Of a stretch of 64,000 nucleotides of DNA, positions 30,961-37,925 are shown piece by piece. The notes under the pieces were generated by a model that searched no databases, was not told where the DNA came from, and saw nothing but the letters and a program-made list of their open reading frames with translations. Source of the stretch: Pannonibacter tanglangensis (GTDB lineage Bacteria > Pseudomonadota > Alphaproteobacteria > Rhizobiales > Stappiaceae). The stretch's first letter is position 1; each line of letters starts with the position of its first letter. Location: NCBI RefSeq assembly GCF_009915685.1, contig NZ_JAABLP010000003.1; one strand, 5' to 3'. The translations under genes and the position numbers were made by a program.

Positions 30961-31936
30961 CACACACGAGATTCCGGGAAGCGGAGGGGCCAGTGTATAC
31001 GCGCCGAAAGGCCCACGGTTTCCTGCCCCCCGTTCCCCGGAGGGCGAAGCGGGCCTTCCGAGCTCCGTCGACAAGACCATTGAAGCGGAGCCCGCTTCGC
31101 CCGCCCTTCAGGCCCTGCTTGACCAGCTCGCCGAGCTGCAGCTGCGCCGGAAATTCTACATCTCGCTCACCAACAAGCAGGTCAACGCCATCCGCGCGCT
31201 GACCCGCCGCGCGCTTGGCTGGCGCGCCGACGACGAGGGCCGCGAGAAGATCAACGCCCGCGCCGCCCGCATTGTCGCCAGCGCGCTCGCCGGCAAGACC
31301 CAGAAACCCGAGGACGAGCCCGCATTTGCCGCACTGGCCGCAGACCTTGCCGTCTGCGCCGCCGTGCTGCAGCCGCTGGCCGAGGCCCGGGCCGAAGTGG
31401 AAAAGGACATGCGCCGCGCCGCCCGCAAGCTGCCGGCCTATGATTTCGCGAAATCCGTGCATGGGCTCGGCGACCTTGGCCTTGCCGTGCTCGTCGGCGA
31501 GGCCGGCGACCTCGCCAGCTATCCGAAAAAGGGTCACCTCTGGAAGCGCCTCGGCCTTGCGCCCATGCATGGCCAGGCGCTCAGCACCTGGCGCCGCACC
31601 GGCGGGCTGTCGGCGGACGACTGGAAGTCCGCCGGCTATTCGCCGCGCCGCCGGGCCGAGGTCTATGCCGTGATTTCCGAACCGCTGTTCCGCGCGCAGA
31701 GCGTGGCCGATGGCCCCTACCGTGCCATCTATGACCGCCGCCGCGCCGCCGCCGAGGCCGCGCACCCGGACTGGTCGAAGCTGCACAGCCACATGGACGC
31801 CCTGCGCGTCATGACCAAGTCACTCCTGCGCGACCTGCGCAACGAGTGGCGGAGGGCCAGCATGGTCGCGCCTGACGGCCAGGGATTACGTGCCCTCCGC
31901 ATACCTTTCCCAAACTGCGAGGAGCCCGGCGCATGA
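30947..31936 (+). CDS. IS110-transposase (Transposase_20)-like phage protein
   Basis: The start is the ATG at 30947, overlapping the previous stop by 14 bases. The 329-residue protein has a coiled N-terminal half (LDQLAELQLRRKFYISLTNK) followed by a region like the C-terminal domain of IS110-family transposases: the helix-hairpin-helix VHGLGDLGLAVLVGEAGDLA, then KRLGLAPMHGQALSTW and YSPRRRAEVYAVI. The N-terminal DEDD nuclease domain of IS110 enzymes is not seen, nor the usual SG motif after the GLAP turn. It is probably a phage DNA-binding protein derived from, or sharing a fold with, that domain. No IS ends are found around it. Confidence 0.65.
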   Translation: MILTDTHEIPGSGGASVYAPKGPRFPAPRSPEGEAGLPSSVDKTIEAEPASPALQALLDQLAELQLRRKFYISLTNKQVNAIRALTRRALGWRADDEGREKINARAARIVASALAGKTQKPEDEPAFAALAADLAVCAAVLQPLAEARAEVEKDMRRAARKLPAYDFAKSVHGLGDLGLAVLVGEAGDLASYPKKGHLWKRLGLAPMHGQALSTWRRTGGLSADDWKSAGYSPRRRAEVYAVISEPLFRAQSVADGPYRAIYDRRRAAAEAAHPDWSKLHSHMDALRVMTKSLLRDLRNEWRRASMVAPDGQGLRALRIPFPNCEEPGA

Positions 31937-32166
31937 GCCGCGAAGCCTTCAACCTGATCATGGCGGGCCTTGAGGAGGCCCTCGAGGTTGCCCGCAACAC
32001 CCCGCCGCTGACGCCCTTCAAGGCGTTTTTCACAGATCACACAACCATGGGCATTTCGGCCGCCACCGCCGCCGAGGCCCGCACCATCGCCAACGAGGCC
32101 GCCCGGAAACGCGGCACGCTGGTGAGCAAGATCAAGGTCATCAAGGAGCAACCCAGCAATGACTGA
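31933..32166 (+). CDS. Phage protein of unknown function
   Basis: The 77-residue protein has an acidic helical N-terminus (FNLIMAGLEEALEVARNTPP) and a basic C-terminus (ARKRGTLVSKIKVIKEQP). It is ATGA-coupled to the previous gene and overlaps the next by 8 bases. The function is unknown. Confidence 0.65.
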   Translation: MSREAFNLIMAGLEEALEVARNTPPLTPFKAFFTDHTTMGISAATAAEARTIANEAARKRGTLVSKIKVIKEQPSND

Positions 32167-32500
32167 GACCGAACAGACCGAGCTGCGCCACCTGCTGTCC
32201 GAGCTGTCGCTGACCATCCAGCACACGCTGGTCAACAACGAGCCCGCCCGCGAGGCCCTGTTGCAGCAGATCCAGCTCCTCAATGAGGCATGGGGCATGG
32301 CGGGCACCAATCCTCAGAGCGGGCGCGGCTTTGACCTGCGCCCCACGCGCCTGCGCCTCCTCGCCTGCGCCGCCGGCCTGCAGAGCGACGCCGAAACGGC
32401 CAGGGAATGGGGCGAGCGATCCATCGCCCTCGACCTCCGCGCCGTCGCCAACGCCACCCTCAACGCCGCCCGCGTGCGCGGCCTGCTGCCAAGGGAGTAA
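32159..32500 (+). CDS. Phage protein of unknown function
   Basis: The 113-residue protein is helical (LRHLLSELSLTIQHTLVNNE, then LRLLACAAGLQSDAETAREW) with an acidic end. It overlaps the preceding gene by 8 bases and is followed 5 bases later by the GapR homologue. No family is recognised. Confidence 0.6.
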   Translation: MTETEQTELRHLLSELSLTIQHTLVNNEPAREALLQQIQLLNEAWGMAGTNPQSGRGFDLRPTRLRLLACAAGLQSDAETAREWGERSIALDLRAVANATLNAARVRGLLPRE

Positions 32501-32505
32501 CCCCC

Positions 32506-32769
32506 ATGACCGAGACCAGCGAGATCACCCTGAGCGTCCCGACGCCCGCAGGCGACCAGCTCCGCGCCTTCATCGAGCGCATCGAGCGCCTCGAGGAGGA
32601 AAAGAAGACCATCGTCGAGGAGATCAAGGACGTTTACGGCGAGGCCAAGGGCAACGGCTTTGATCCGAAGATCCTGCGCAAGGTCATTTCCCTGCGCAAG
32701 AAGCAGCCGCACGAGCGGCAGGAGGAGGAGGCAATCCTCGACCTCTACATGACCGCTCTGGGTGGCTGA
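32506..32769 (+). CDS. GapR homologue (DUF2312)
   Basis: The ATG at 32506 has AAGGGAG ahead of it. The 87-residue protein matches GapR/DUF2312 across its length: GDQLRAFIERIERLEEEKKT, VYGEAKGNGFDPKILRKVIS and EEEAILDLYMTALGG. In Caulobacter GapR clamps over-twisted DNA ahead of forks and supports chromosome replication and cell division. A phage copy could organise phage or host DNA during replication. It is the last early-type gene before the excisionase-integrase pair. Confidence 0.92.
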   Translation: MTETSEITLSVPTPAGDQLRAFIERIERLEEEKKTIVEEIKDVYGEAKGNGFDPKILRKVISLRKKQPHERQEEEAILDLYMTALGG

Positions 32770-32773
32770 CACG

Positions 32774-33208
32774 ATGACGGACGCACTGCCCCTCTATACG
32801 GTAGACGAGGTCGCGGGCATGCTGCGCAAATCGCGCCGATGGCTCGATGGGATCCTCGGCGAGGACATGCGGCGCCGGCCGTCCGAGCAACGGTTCCAGT
32901 TTCACATCCGCCACGGGAGGACACGGCTATGGACAGAGGAGGGGCTGACGCGACTGCGGCAAGCGGTCGCCCGCGAAAGCGAGCCGGGCGGCGCGCTCGC
33001 GGCCTCCACCCGGTCGAGCGCGACGGACACTGGCACTGCGTTGGCACCGTCCGTGCTCGCGGACGCTCGATCCGCGTTAGACGCAGTCTTGGCATTCCGG
33101 CCGGGGCGCGCAGCGAAGACCGGGCATGGGACGCAGTCCGGGAAATCGAGGCAGAAATCCTCGCGGAAATCTCCGGCGAGGGCGGCCCAGGTGCATATGT
33201 TGCGGTAG
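32774..33208 (+). CDS. Excisionase-like/MerR-type helix-turn-helix protein
   Basis: The ATG at 32774 is preferred to a GTG at 32762. The N-terminal 65 residues hold a helix-turn-helix of the excisionase/MerR kind (LYTVDEVAGMLRKSRRWLDG, then RHGRTRLWTEEGLTRLRQAV). The last 75 or so residues are basic and low-complexity (GHGTQSGKSRQKSSRKSPAR), and this part overlaps the integrase gene in another frame by 280 bases. It probably directs excision of the prophage. Confidence 0.65.
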   Translation: MTDALPLYTVDEVAGMLRKSRRWLDGILGEDMRRRPSEQRFQFHIRHGRTRLWTEEGLTRLRQAVARESEPGGALAASTRSSATDTGTALAPSVLADARSALDAVLAFRPGRAAKTGHGTQSGKSRQKSSRKSPARAAQVHMLR

Positions 33209-34212
33209 CGGCCCAGGATTACCTGAGGCAGAAGCGGACCCGGCCACTTGGGAAAACGACAGTCGACGTCATCCAGGAGATTGCAGGCCTGTTCGGGCTG
33301 CGCCGCCTGAACGACATCGCGCCCGACGAATGGAAACGGCATGTCGAGACGCGGCAGAAGGACAACTCGCCCGCAACCCGCGAACGCTACCTGAACGCAC
33401 TGCTCGCGTTCCTGTCGTTCTGCCGGACCCATCACCGCCTCAAGGCGCTCCCCACATTCCAGCGCGACAAGATCGCCCGCAACCCGCTGCGCCGGACCCG
33501 CCGCCGCATCCGCGAGCTGCGACCGGACCTGATTGCCCGCCTGCTGATGTCGGCACACATCACAATCCGCGCACAGCTGGCGGTCGAATGGTCCGCCGGC
33601 GCGCGCGTCTCGTCCGTGCTGCACGGCTGCCGCGTCTGCGACCTGATCCTCGCCGAGGGCCGGGAGCAGCTGACATTTCACGACACCAAAAACGGCACGA
33701 GCGTCGATGCCGTGCTGCACCCGACAGCGGCGGCGATCCTGCGCGACTATGTCGCCTGGCGCGGCAAGCTGCACGAGCGCGAAGCCCCGCTGTTCCTGAC
33801 CTACAAGCGCCTGCCCTACGCGGACACCGAGGGCGCATGGGGCGGCCAGAACAAGACCGGATTCAACGCCGCCAAACGCCGCGCCGCCGCATCCGTGCTC
33901 GCCGATGCCGAGCGCGAGGCCAGCCGAATCACCGACCCCGCAGCGCGCGCAGAGATCCTCGCCCAGGCCGAGGCAGACGCGGCGCTGCTCAGGTCGGTGA
34001 CGCAGCACTGGTTCCGCCACATGCTCGCATCCCGCATGGTCCGCGAGGGCGACCTCAGGACAGCGATGGAGCAGGGCGGGTGGCTCGATCCGCGCTCAAT
34101 CATGGGCTATACACATGACGCCCCGGAACACCGGCGACGGGCGGTGCATGCATTCGACGATTTCGGCACGTATTTGACACGAGACGCTAGCGAAAAGAAA
34201 GTAAATGGCTGA
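32929..34212 (+). CDS. int: Tyrosine recombinase (prophage integrase)
   Basis: The ATG at 32929 follows GGGAGG by 8-9 bases. The 427-residue protein has an N-terminal SAM-like DNA-binding region and a catalytic core with Arg226 (GARVSSV), Lys254 (DTKNGTS), His360 and Arg363 (QHWFRHML), Trp385 (GGWLD) and Tyr394 (MGYTHD), the complete set for a tyrosine recombinase. It ends 30 bases before the tRNA-Thr fragment, its likely target. Confidence 0.93.
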   Translation: MDRGGADATAASGRPRKRAGRRARGLHPVERDGHWHCVGTVRARGRSIRVRRSLGIPAGARSEDRAWDAVREIEAEILAEISGEGGPGAYVAVAAQDYLRQKRTRPLGKTTVDVIQEIAGLFGLRRLNDIAPDEWKRHVETRQKDNSPATRERYLNALLAFLSFCRTHHRLKALPTFQRDKIARNPLRRTRRRIRELRPDLIARLLMSAHITIRAQLAVEWSAGARVSSVLHGCRVCDLILAEGREQLTFHDTKNGTSVDAVLHPTAAAILRDYVAWRGKLHEREAPLFLTYKRLPYADTEGAWGGQNKTGFNAAKRRAAASVLADAEREASRITDPAARAEILAQAEADAALLRSVTQHWFRHMLASRMVREGDLRTAMEQGGWLDPRSIMGYTHDAPEHRRRAVHAFDDFGTYLTRDASEKKVNG

Positions 34213-34242
34213 AAACAAAGAGAAATCAGAAACTCGCCCCGC

Positions 34243-34290
34243 CCCTTGGTAAGGGAGAGGTCGAGAGTTCAATCCTCTCTTGCAGCACCA
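34243..34290 (+). other. attR: 3' portion of tRNA-Thr(GGT), prophage attachment site
   Basis: The sequence includes an anticodon loop TTGGTAA, the variable-loop region AGGTC, a T-arm stem GAGAG-TTCAATC-CTCTC, an acceptor 3' strand TTGCAGC and the CCA end. The DNA upstream of the loop does not complete the 5' half: pairing breaks after three anticodon-stem pairs. So this is a partial tRNA left at the right junction, with the restored tRNA expected at the left junction outside the window. Confidence 0.8.
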
Positions 34291-34616
34291 TCTTCTTTCT
34301 CTGCCCTGCAAGCTTCGGATCGAGCGAAATACGTTTTTTGCACGGCTTGGGCAGACCAGTTAAGTACTCGCAGGAAGTTTTCTGATCTTTTCCAGGTTGC
34401 GCTCCGGGATCGACCTTCGCGCGTCTGTCGCTTTTCTGCCTTGATTCAAGTCCTGCCCCCTTGCCGTTCTTCCGCGCCAGGAGTATCTAACCTGCCGCGG
34501 GCCGGGCCCCTCTGGCGGCATGCTGTCATGCCGTGATGTCGGACCGCGATCGAGAACACTCGATGCGGTGCCCGGTCTCTGGCGACCCTCGAGTGCGAAC
34601 GGAAAGGGTCGATATT
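34291..34616 (+). other. Intergenic leader of the TerC-family gene
   Basis: No gene is seen in these 326 bases. Close to the gene are two good stems: CGGCATG/CATGCCG (34516-34533, loop CTGT) and CACTCGA/TCGAGTG (34557-34595) enclosing GGTC/GACC. A structured leader of this kind could be regulatory. I could not match it to the yybP-ykoY manganese riboswitch that precedes some TerC-family genes. Confidence 0.45.
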
Positions 34617-35597
34617 ATGGAATTTCTCTTCCTGCTCGTGATGGGCAAGCCCGTCTGGATGTGGCTGGCCTTCCTCGGCATCGTGATCGGTCTGCTCGTC
34701 CTGGATCTCGGGCTTCTGCACAAGGATGACCACGAGATCGAAGTTGGCGAGAGCCTGCGCCTGTCTGCCATGTACATCGCGCTCGGAACCCTGTTTGCCG
34801 GCTTTGTCTGGTGGCAGATCGACTTCGACAGCGCGGCCAAGTACATGACCGCCTTCGTGGTCGAGAAGACCCTGGCGATGGACAACATCTTCGTGATGGC
34901 GCTGATCTTCAGCTATTTCGCCATCCCGCGCGCCTATCAGCACCGCGTTCTCTTCTGGGGCATTCTGGGCGTGATCGTCCTGCGCGGCATCATGATCGCG
35001 CTGGGTGCGACCATCGTGCATTCCTATGAGTGGGTGCTCTACATCTTCGCCGTGTTCCTGATCTTCACCGGCATCAAGATGCTGTTCATCGCCGACAAGG
35101 AACACAACATCGGCGACAACGCGCTGATCAAGTTCCTGAAGACCCGCCTGCGCGTCACCGACGAGCTGCATGGCCATGACTTCACGGTGAAGAAGAAGGA
35201 TCCGGTCACTGGCAAGCTGGTCCGCTATGCCACGCCGCTGATGCTGGCGCTGATCGCCATCGAGATCGCCGACGTGATCTTTGCGGTCGACTCGGTGCCG
35301 GCCGTGTTCACCATCACGACGGACCCCTACATCGTCTACACCTCGAACATCTTCGCGATCCTCGGCCTGCGCGCGCTCTATTTCGCGCTTGCCGCCATCC
35401 TGCACCGCTTCGCCTACCTCAAGTATGCGCTGTCGCTGCTTCTGGTCTTCATCGGCTCCAAGATCTTCATCGCCGACCTGATGGGCTGGGAGAAGTTCCC
35501 GCCGGCCTGGTCGCTGGGCATCACCTTCGCCATCCTCGGCGTCGGCATGGCCTTCTCGATCTGGAAGACCAAGGACAACAACGCCGCGCAGGCCTGA
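34617..35597 (+). CDS. TerC-family integral membrane protein
   Basis: The ATG at 34617 has GGAAAGGG 8 bases upstream; the earlier in-frame ATG lies in the leader. The 326-residue protein has about nine transmembrane helices and the TerC features EKTLAMDNIFVMALIFSYF and IEIADVIFAVDSVPAVFTIT, with conserved acidic residues in the membrane. TerC/Alx-type proteins export manganese or load it into exported proteins. It is a single-gene unit with its own structured leader. Confidence 0.93.
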   Translation: MEFLFLLVMGKPVWMWLAFLGIVIGLLVLDLGLLHKDDHEIEVGESLRLSAMYIALGTLFAGFVWWQIDFDSAAKYMTAFVVEKTLAMDNIFVMALIFSYFAIPRAYQHRVLFWGILGVIVLRGIMIALGATIVHSYEWVLYIFAVFLIFTGIKMLFIADKEHNIGDNALIKFLKTRLRVTDELHGHDFTVKKKDPVTGKLVRYATPLMLALIAIEIADVIFAVDSVPAVFTITTDPYIVYTSNIFAILGLRALYFALAAILHRFAYLKYALSLLLVFIGSKIFIADLMGWEKFPPAWSLGITFAILGVGMAFSIWKTKDNNAAQA

Positions 35598-35620
35598 CAG
35601 GGCCCGGCTCGCGCTGGCGT

Positions 35621-36070
35621 TCACACGATCTGCAAGGTCACGGCCGCTATCGCCAGATAGCGGCCGATCTTGCCAAGGGCGACCAGCAGCAGGAACACCG
35701 CGAACGGCTCGCGCAGCGAGCCCGCGATCACCGTCAGCGGGTCGCCGATGACCGGCACCCACGAGAACAGCAGCGACCAGCGGCCATAGCGGCGATACCA
35801 CGCCTCCGCCCGGGCCAGTCCTTGCTGCGAGACCGGAAACCAGCGCCGGTCGCGGTAGAGCGTCAGCCCCCGCCCCAACCCCCAGTTGATCACCGCGCCG
35901 AGAATGTTGCCGGCGCTTGCCACGGCCACCAGCAGCCAGACCGGCTGGCTGCCGGCGGCGATCAGCCCGGCAAGCAGCGCCTCCGACTGGGCCGGCAACA
36001 GGGTCGCGGCCAGGAGCGCCGCCGCAAACAGTCCGGCCAGTTCCGCCAAGATCGGTCCTTCCTTCCTCAT
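35621..36070 (-). CDS. YqaA/VTT-type small membrane protein
   Basis: The 149-residue protein has four hydrophobic helices and the VTT/YqaA pattern: ASAGNILGAVINWGLGRGL and FSWVPVIGDPLTVIAGSLRE. Related DedA/VTT proteins are lipid or polyprenyl-phosphate transporters; YqaA's own role is not established. It converges on the TerC gene, with 23 bases between the stops. Confidence 0.85.
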   Translation of the reverse strand: MRKEGPILAELAGLFAAALLAATLLPAQSEALLAGLIAAGSQPVWLLVAVASAGNILGAVINWGLGRGLTLYRDRRWFPVSQQGLARAEAWYRRYGRWSLLFSWVPVIGDPLTVIAGSLREPFAVFLLLVALGKIGRYLAIAAVTLQIV

Positions 36071-36211
36071 CCGCCCGCCCGACCGTCCTGCACAGGATCA
36101 GTCCTTCAGCCGGGCATGCGGCCAGCGGGCCATCGCGGGCCCGCAAGGCCCGGTACGGCGCCGGCGGCCTGCCGCGCCTGCGCCCTGCTCTTGCCTGCGG
36201 GGCGCCGGCTG

Positions 36212-37108
36212 TCAACCGGCCTCCAGCTCGCGCAGGATGTCGACGAAGGCCGTCACCTTCGGCGGGCGGTAGCGGGCCGGCGGAAACACCGCATGGATGC
36301 CGCCCGAGGCCAGTTGCCAGTCCGGCAGCAGGCAGACCAGCCTGCCGTCCGCCAGGTCTCCCGCCACCAGGAAATCCGGCAGCACCGACAGGCCCGCATC
36401 GAGGCGGACGGCGTTGTAGACCGCCGTCGTCGTGTCCAGGCGCAGCCTTGTGCTCAGCTGCACCGTTTCCCGGGTCACCGCATCCCGGCTGAAGCGCCAG
36501 GTCAGCGGGTCGCGCAGGGCAAGGTTGGCGACGAAGGGCAGCCGCACCAGATCCGCCGGCCGTTGCGGCACGCCAAAGGCGGACACGACCGCCGGCGTGG
36601 CCACCAGCACCTGCCGGAAGTCGCCGATGCGGCGGGCCTGCAGCGAACTGTCCTGCAGCCAGCCGACGTGGATCGCGAGGTCCAGCTCCCCCGCCATCAG
36701 GTCGAGGCGGCGGTCGGTGAAGCTCACGTCCACCTCGCAGCCGGGATGCCGGGCGATGTAGCGGGTGACGGCGGGCACGACCTTGGCCGTGCCGTAGTCA
36801 TAGGGGGCGGTGAGGCGCAGCGTTCCCGTCGGAGCCCCGGTGGCTTCCGCAACCAGGTCGAAGGCGTCCTCCGCCTCCTTCAGGATCAGGATGCAGCGGG
36901 CGTGGAAGGCGCGGCCGGCCTCTGTCGGCTGCACGCGCCGGGTGGAGCGCACGATCAGGCTGGCCCCCAGCTCCTCTTCAAGCCTGGCCACCTGCTGGCT
37001 GACCACGGCCTTGGTGACGCCCAGCCGCTCTGCCGCCTGCGTGAAGGAGCCGGTGTCCAGCACGGCCGCGAAATAGGCCAGCCGGTTGAGGTTCATATGG
37101 GCGCGCAT
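36212..37108 (-). CDS. LysR-family transcriptional regulator
   Basis: The start MRAHMNLNRLAYF at 37108 has AGAGG upstream; the ATG at 37096 is the alternative. The 298-residue protein has the LysR helix-turn-helix (FTQAAERLGVTKAVVSQQVA) and a substrate-binding domain (LRLTAPYDYGTAKVVPAVT, then DRRLDLMAGELDLAIHVGWL) of the CrgA/YhjC type. It is divergent from the DsbA-like and metallo-beta-lactamase-like genes, its probable targets. Confidence 0.9.
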   Translation of the reverse strand: MRAHMNLNRLAYFAAVLDTGSFTQAAERLGVTKAVVSQQVARLEEELGASLIVRSTRRVQPTEAGRAFHARCILILKEAEDAFDLVAEATGAPTGTLRLTAPYDYGTAKVVPAVTRYIARHPGCEVDVSFTDRRLDLMAGELDLAIHVGWLQDSSLQARRIGDFRQVLVATPAVVSAFGVPQRPADLVRLPFVANLALRDPLTWRFSRDAVTRETVQLSTRLRLDTTTAVYNAVRLDAGLSVLPDFLVAGDLADGRLVCLLPDWQLASGGIHAVFPPARYRPPKVTAFVDILRELEAG

Positions 37109-37117
37109 CCGGCCTCT

Positions 37118-37138
37118 TTGTATGTCGTTTCCATACAA
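37118..37138. promoter_or_regulatory. Perfect palindrome, candidate LysR operator
   Basis: TTGTATG and CATACAA are separated by TCGTTTC, a 7-bp perfect dyad with a 7-base spacer. It lies 10 bases ahead of the LysR start and 115 bases before the DsbA-like start. Placement this close to the start suggests autorepression. Confidence 0.55.
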
Positions 37139-37252
37139 TATGTCCGATTTGTCGGCCTTCTGCAAATTCGTCGGTCGTGAGATTGTCCGCCTGTCGGCAA
37201 ATGCCGCAGCGTCAGATCCGGACTGAACCGGACACAACCGAACGAGCCCAAG

Positions 37253-37900
37253 ATGCCCCAGTCGCTCCGCCTCACCTATCTCTTCGATCCGCTCTGCGGC
37301 TGGTGCTATGGCGCCGCGCCGGTCATCGCGGCCCTGGCGGCCGATGCCGACGTGCACCTCGACCTGTTGCCGACCGGGCTCTTTTCCGGCGCCGGGGCGC
37401 GCAGCATGGACGATGGCTTCGCCGCCTACGCCTGGGCCAACGACCAGCGCATTGCCCGCCTCACAGGTCAGGTGTTCTCCGATCTCTACCGCCGCGATGT
37501 GCTGGCCAACCGGACCCAGATGTTCGACAGCGGCCCGGCCACCCTCGCCCTGACGGCGGCGCGGGAAAGCGGCGTTGCCAACGAACTGGCCGCCCTCAAG
37601 GCGATCCAGCTCGCCCGCTACGTCGACGGCCGCGACATCACCAGCCTCGGCGTGCTGGCCGACACGCTTGCCACGCTCGGCCTCGAGGATGCCGCCCGCC
37701 GGGTTGCGGCGCCGGATGCCGCGCTGATCGCCATGACCCAGAGCCGCGCCGCCACGGGCAGCGCGATGCTGCGCTCGGTCTTCGCCAACGGCGTGCCGAC
37801 GCTCGCGCTCGACAATCCGGACGGCAGCCGCAGCCTCGTGCCCTCCGCCGCCCTTTACGCCAATCCCGAAACGCTTGTCAGCCGGCTCAAGGCCGCCTGA
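37253..37900 (+). CDS. DsbA-family protein
   Basis: The 215-residue protein has the thioredoxin-fold CxxC motif as DPLCGWCYGAAP (Cys15 and Cys18), followed by the helical insert and FANGVPTLALDN with the cis-proline. No signal peptide is seen, so it is probably cytoplasmic, of the FrnE/2-hydroxychromene isomerase-related group. It begins a two-gene unit with the metallo-beta-lactamase-like gene, 25 bases apart. Confidence 0.85.
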   Translation: MPQSLRLTYLFDPLCGWCYGAAPVIAALAADADVHLDLLPTGLFSGAGARSMDDGFAAYAWANDQRIARLTGQVFSDLYRRDVLANRTQMFDSGPATLALTAARESGVANELAALKAIQLARYVDGRDITSLGVLADTLATLGLEDAARRVAAPDAALIAMTQSRAATGSAMLRSVFANGVPTLALDNPDGSRSLVPSAALYANPETLVSRLKAA

Positions 37901-37925
37901 TCGTCCCGCAATCCAGGACCCCGTC

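Larger units (their letters stand above)
1..34290. mobile_element. Siphophage prophage, right-hand part, ending at a tRNA-Thr attachment site
   Basis: A continuous set of phage genes (terminases, portal, protease, HK97 capsid, tail tube, tape measure, tail tip, repressors, replication genes, excisionase, integrase) runs from the left edge to the integrase, and a tRNA 3' fragment lies just beyond it. Late genes are leftward, the switch is at about 26.2-27.6 kb, and the rightward arm ends in the integrase. Most genes overlap as ATGA or TGATG. No frameshift or stop is seen in a structural gene, so the element may be intact. The left attachment site and the lysis genes are outside the window. Confidence 0.97.

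Noticed and set aside
30947..31936. An active IS110-type insertion sequence
   Set aside because: The DEDD domain is missing, there are no ends or target repeats, and the gene overlaps its neighbours as part of an operon.
31933..32500. Possible toxin-antitoxin pair
   Set aside because: The two small proteins overlap by 8 bases, but neither resembles a known toxin or antitoxin, and both fit a run of small early phage genes.
34291..34616. A yybP-ykoY manganese riboswitch ahead of the TerC gene
   Set aside because: The leader has strong stems, but the conserved core sequence of that class was not found by eye.
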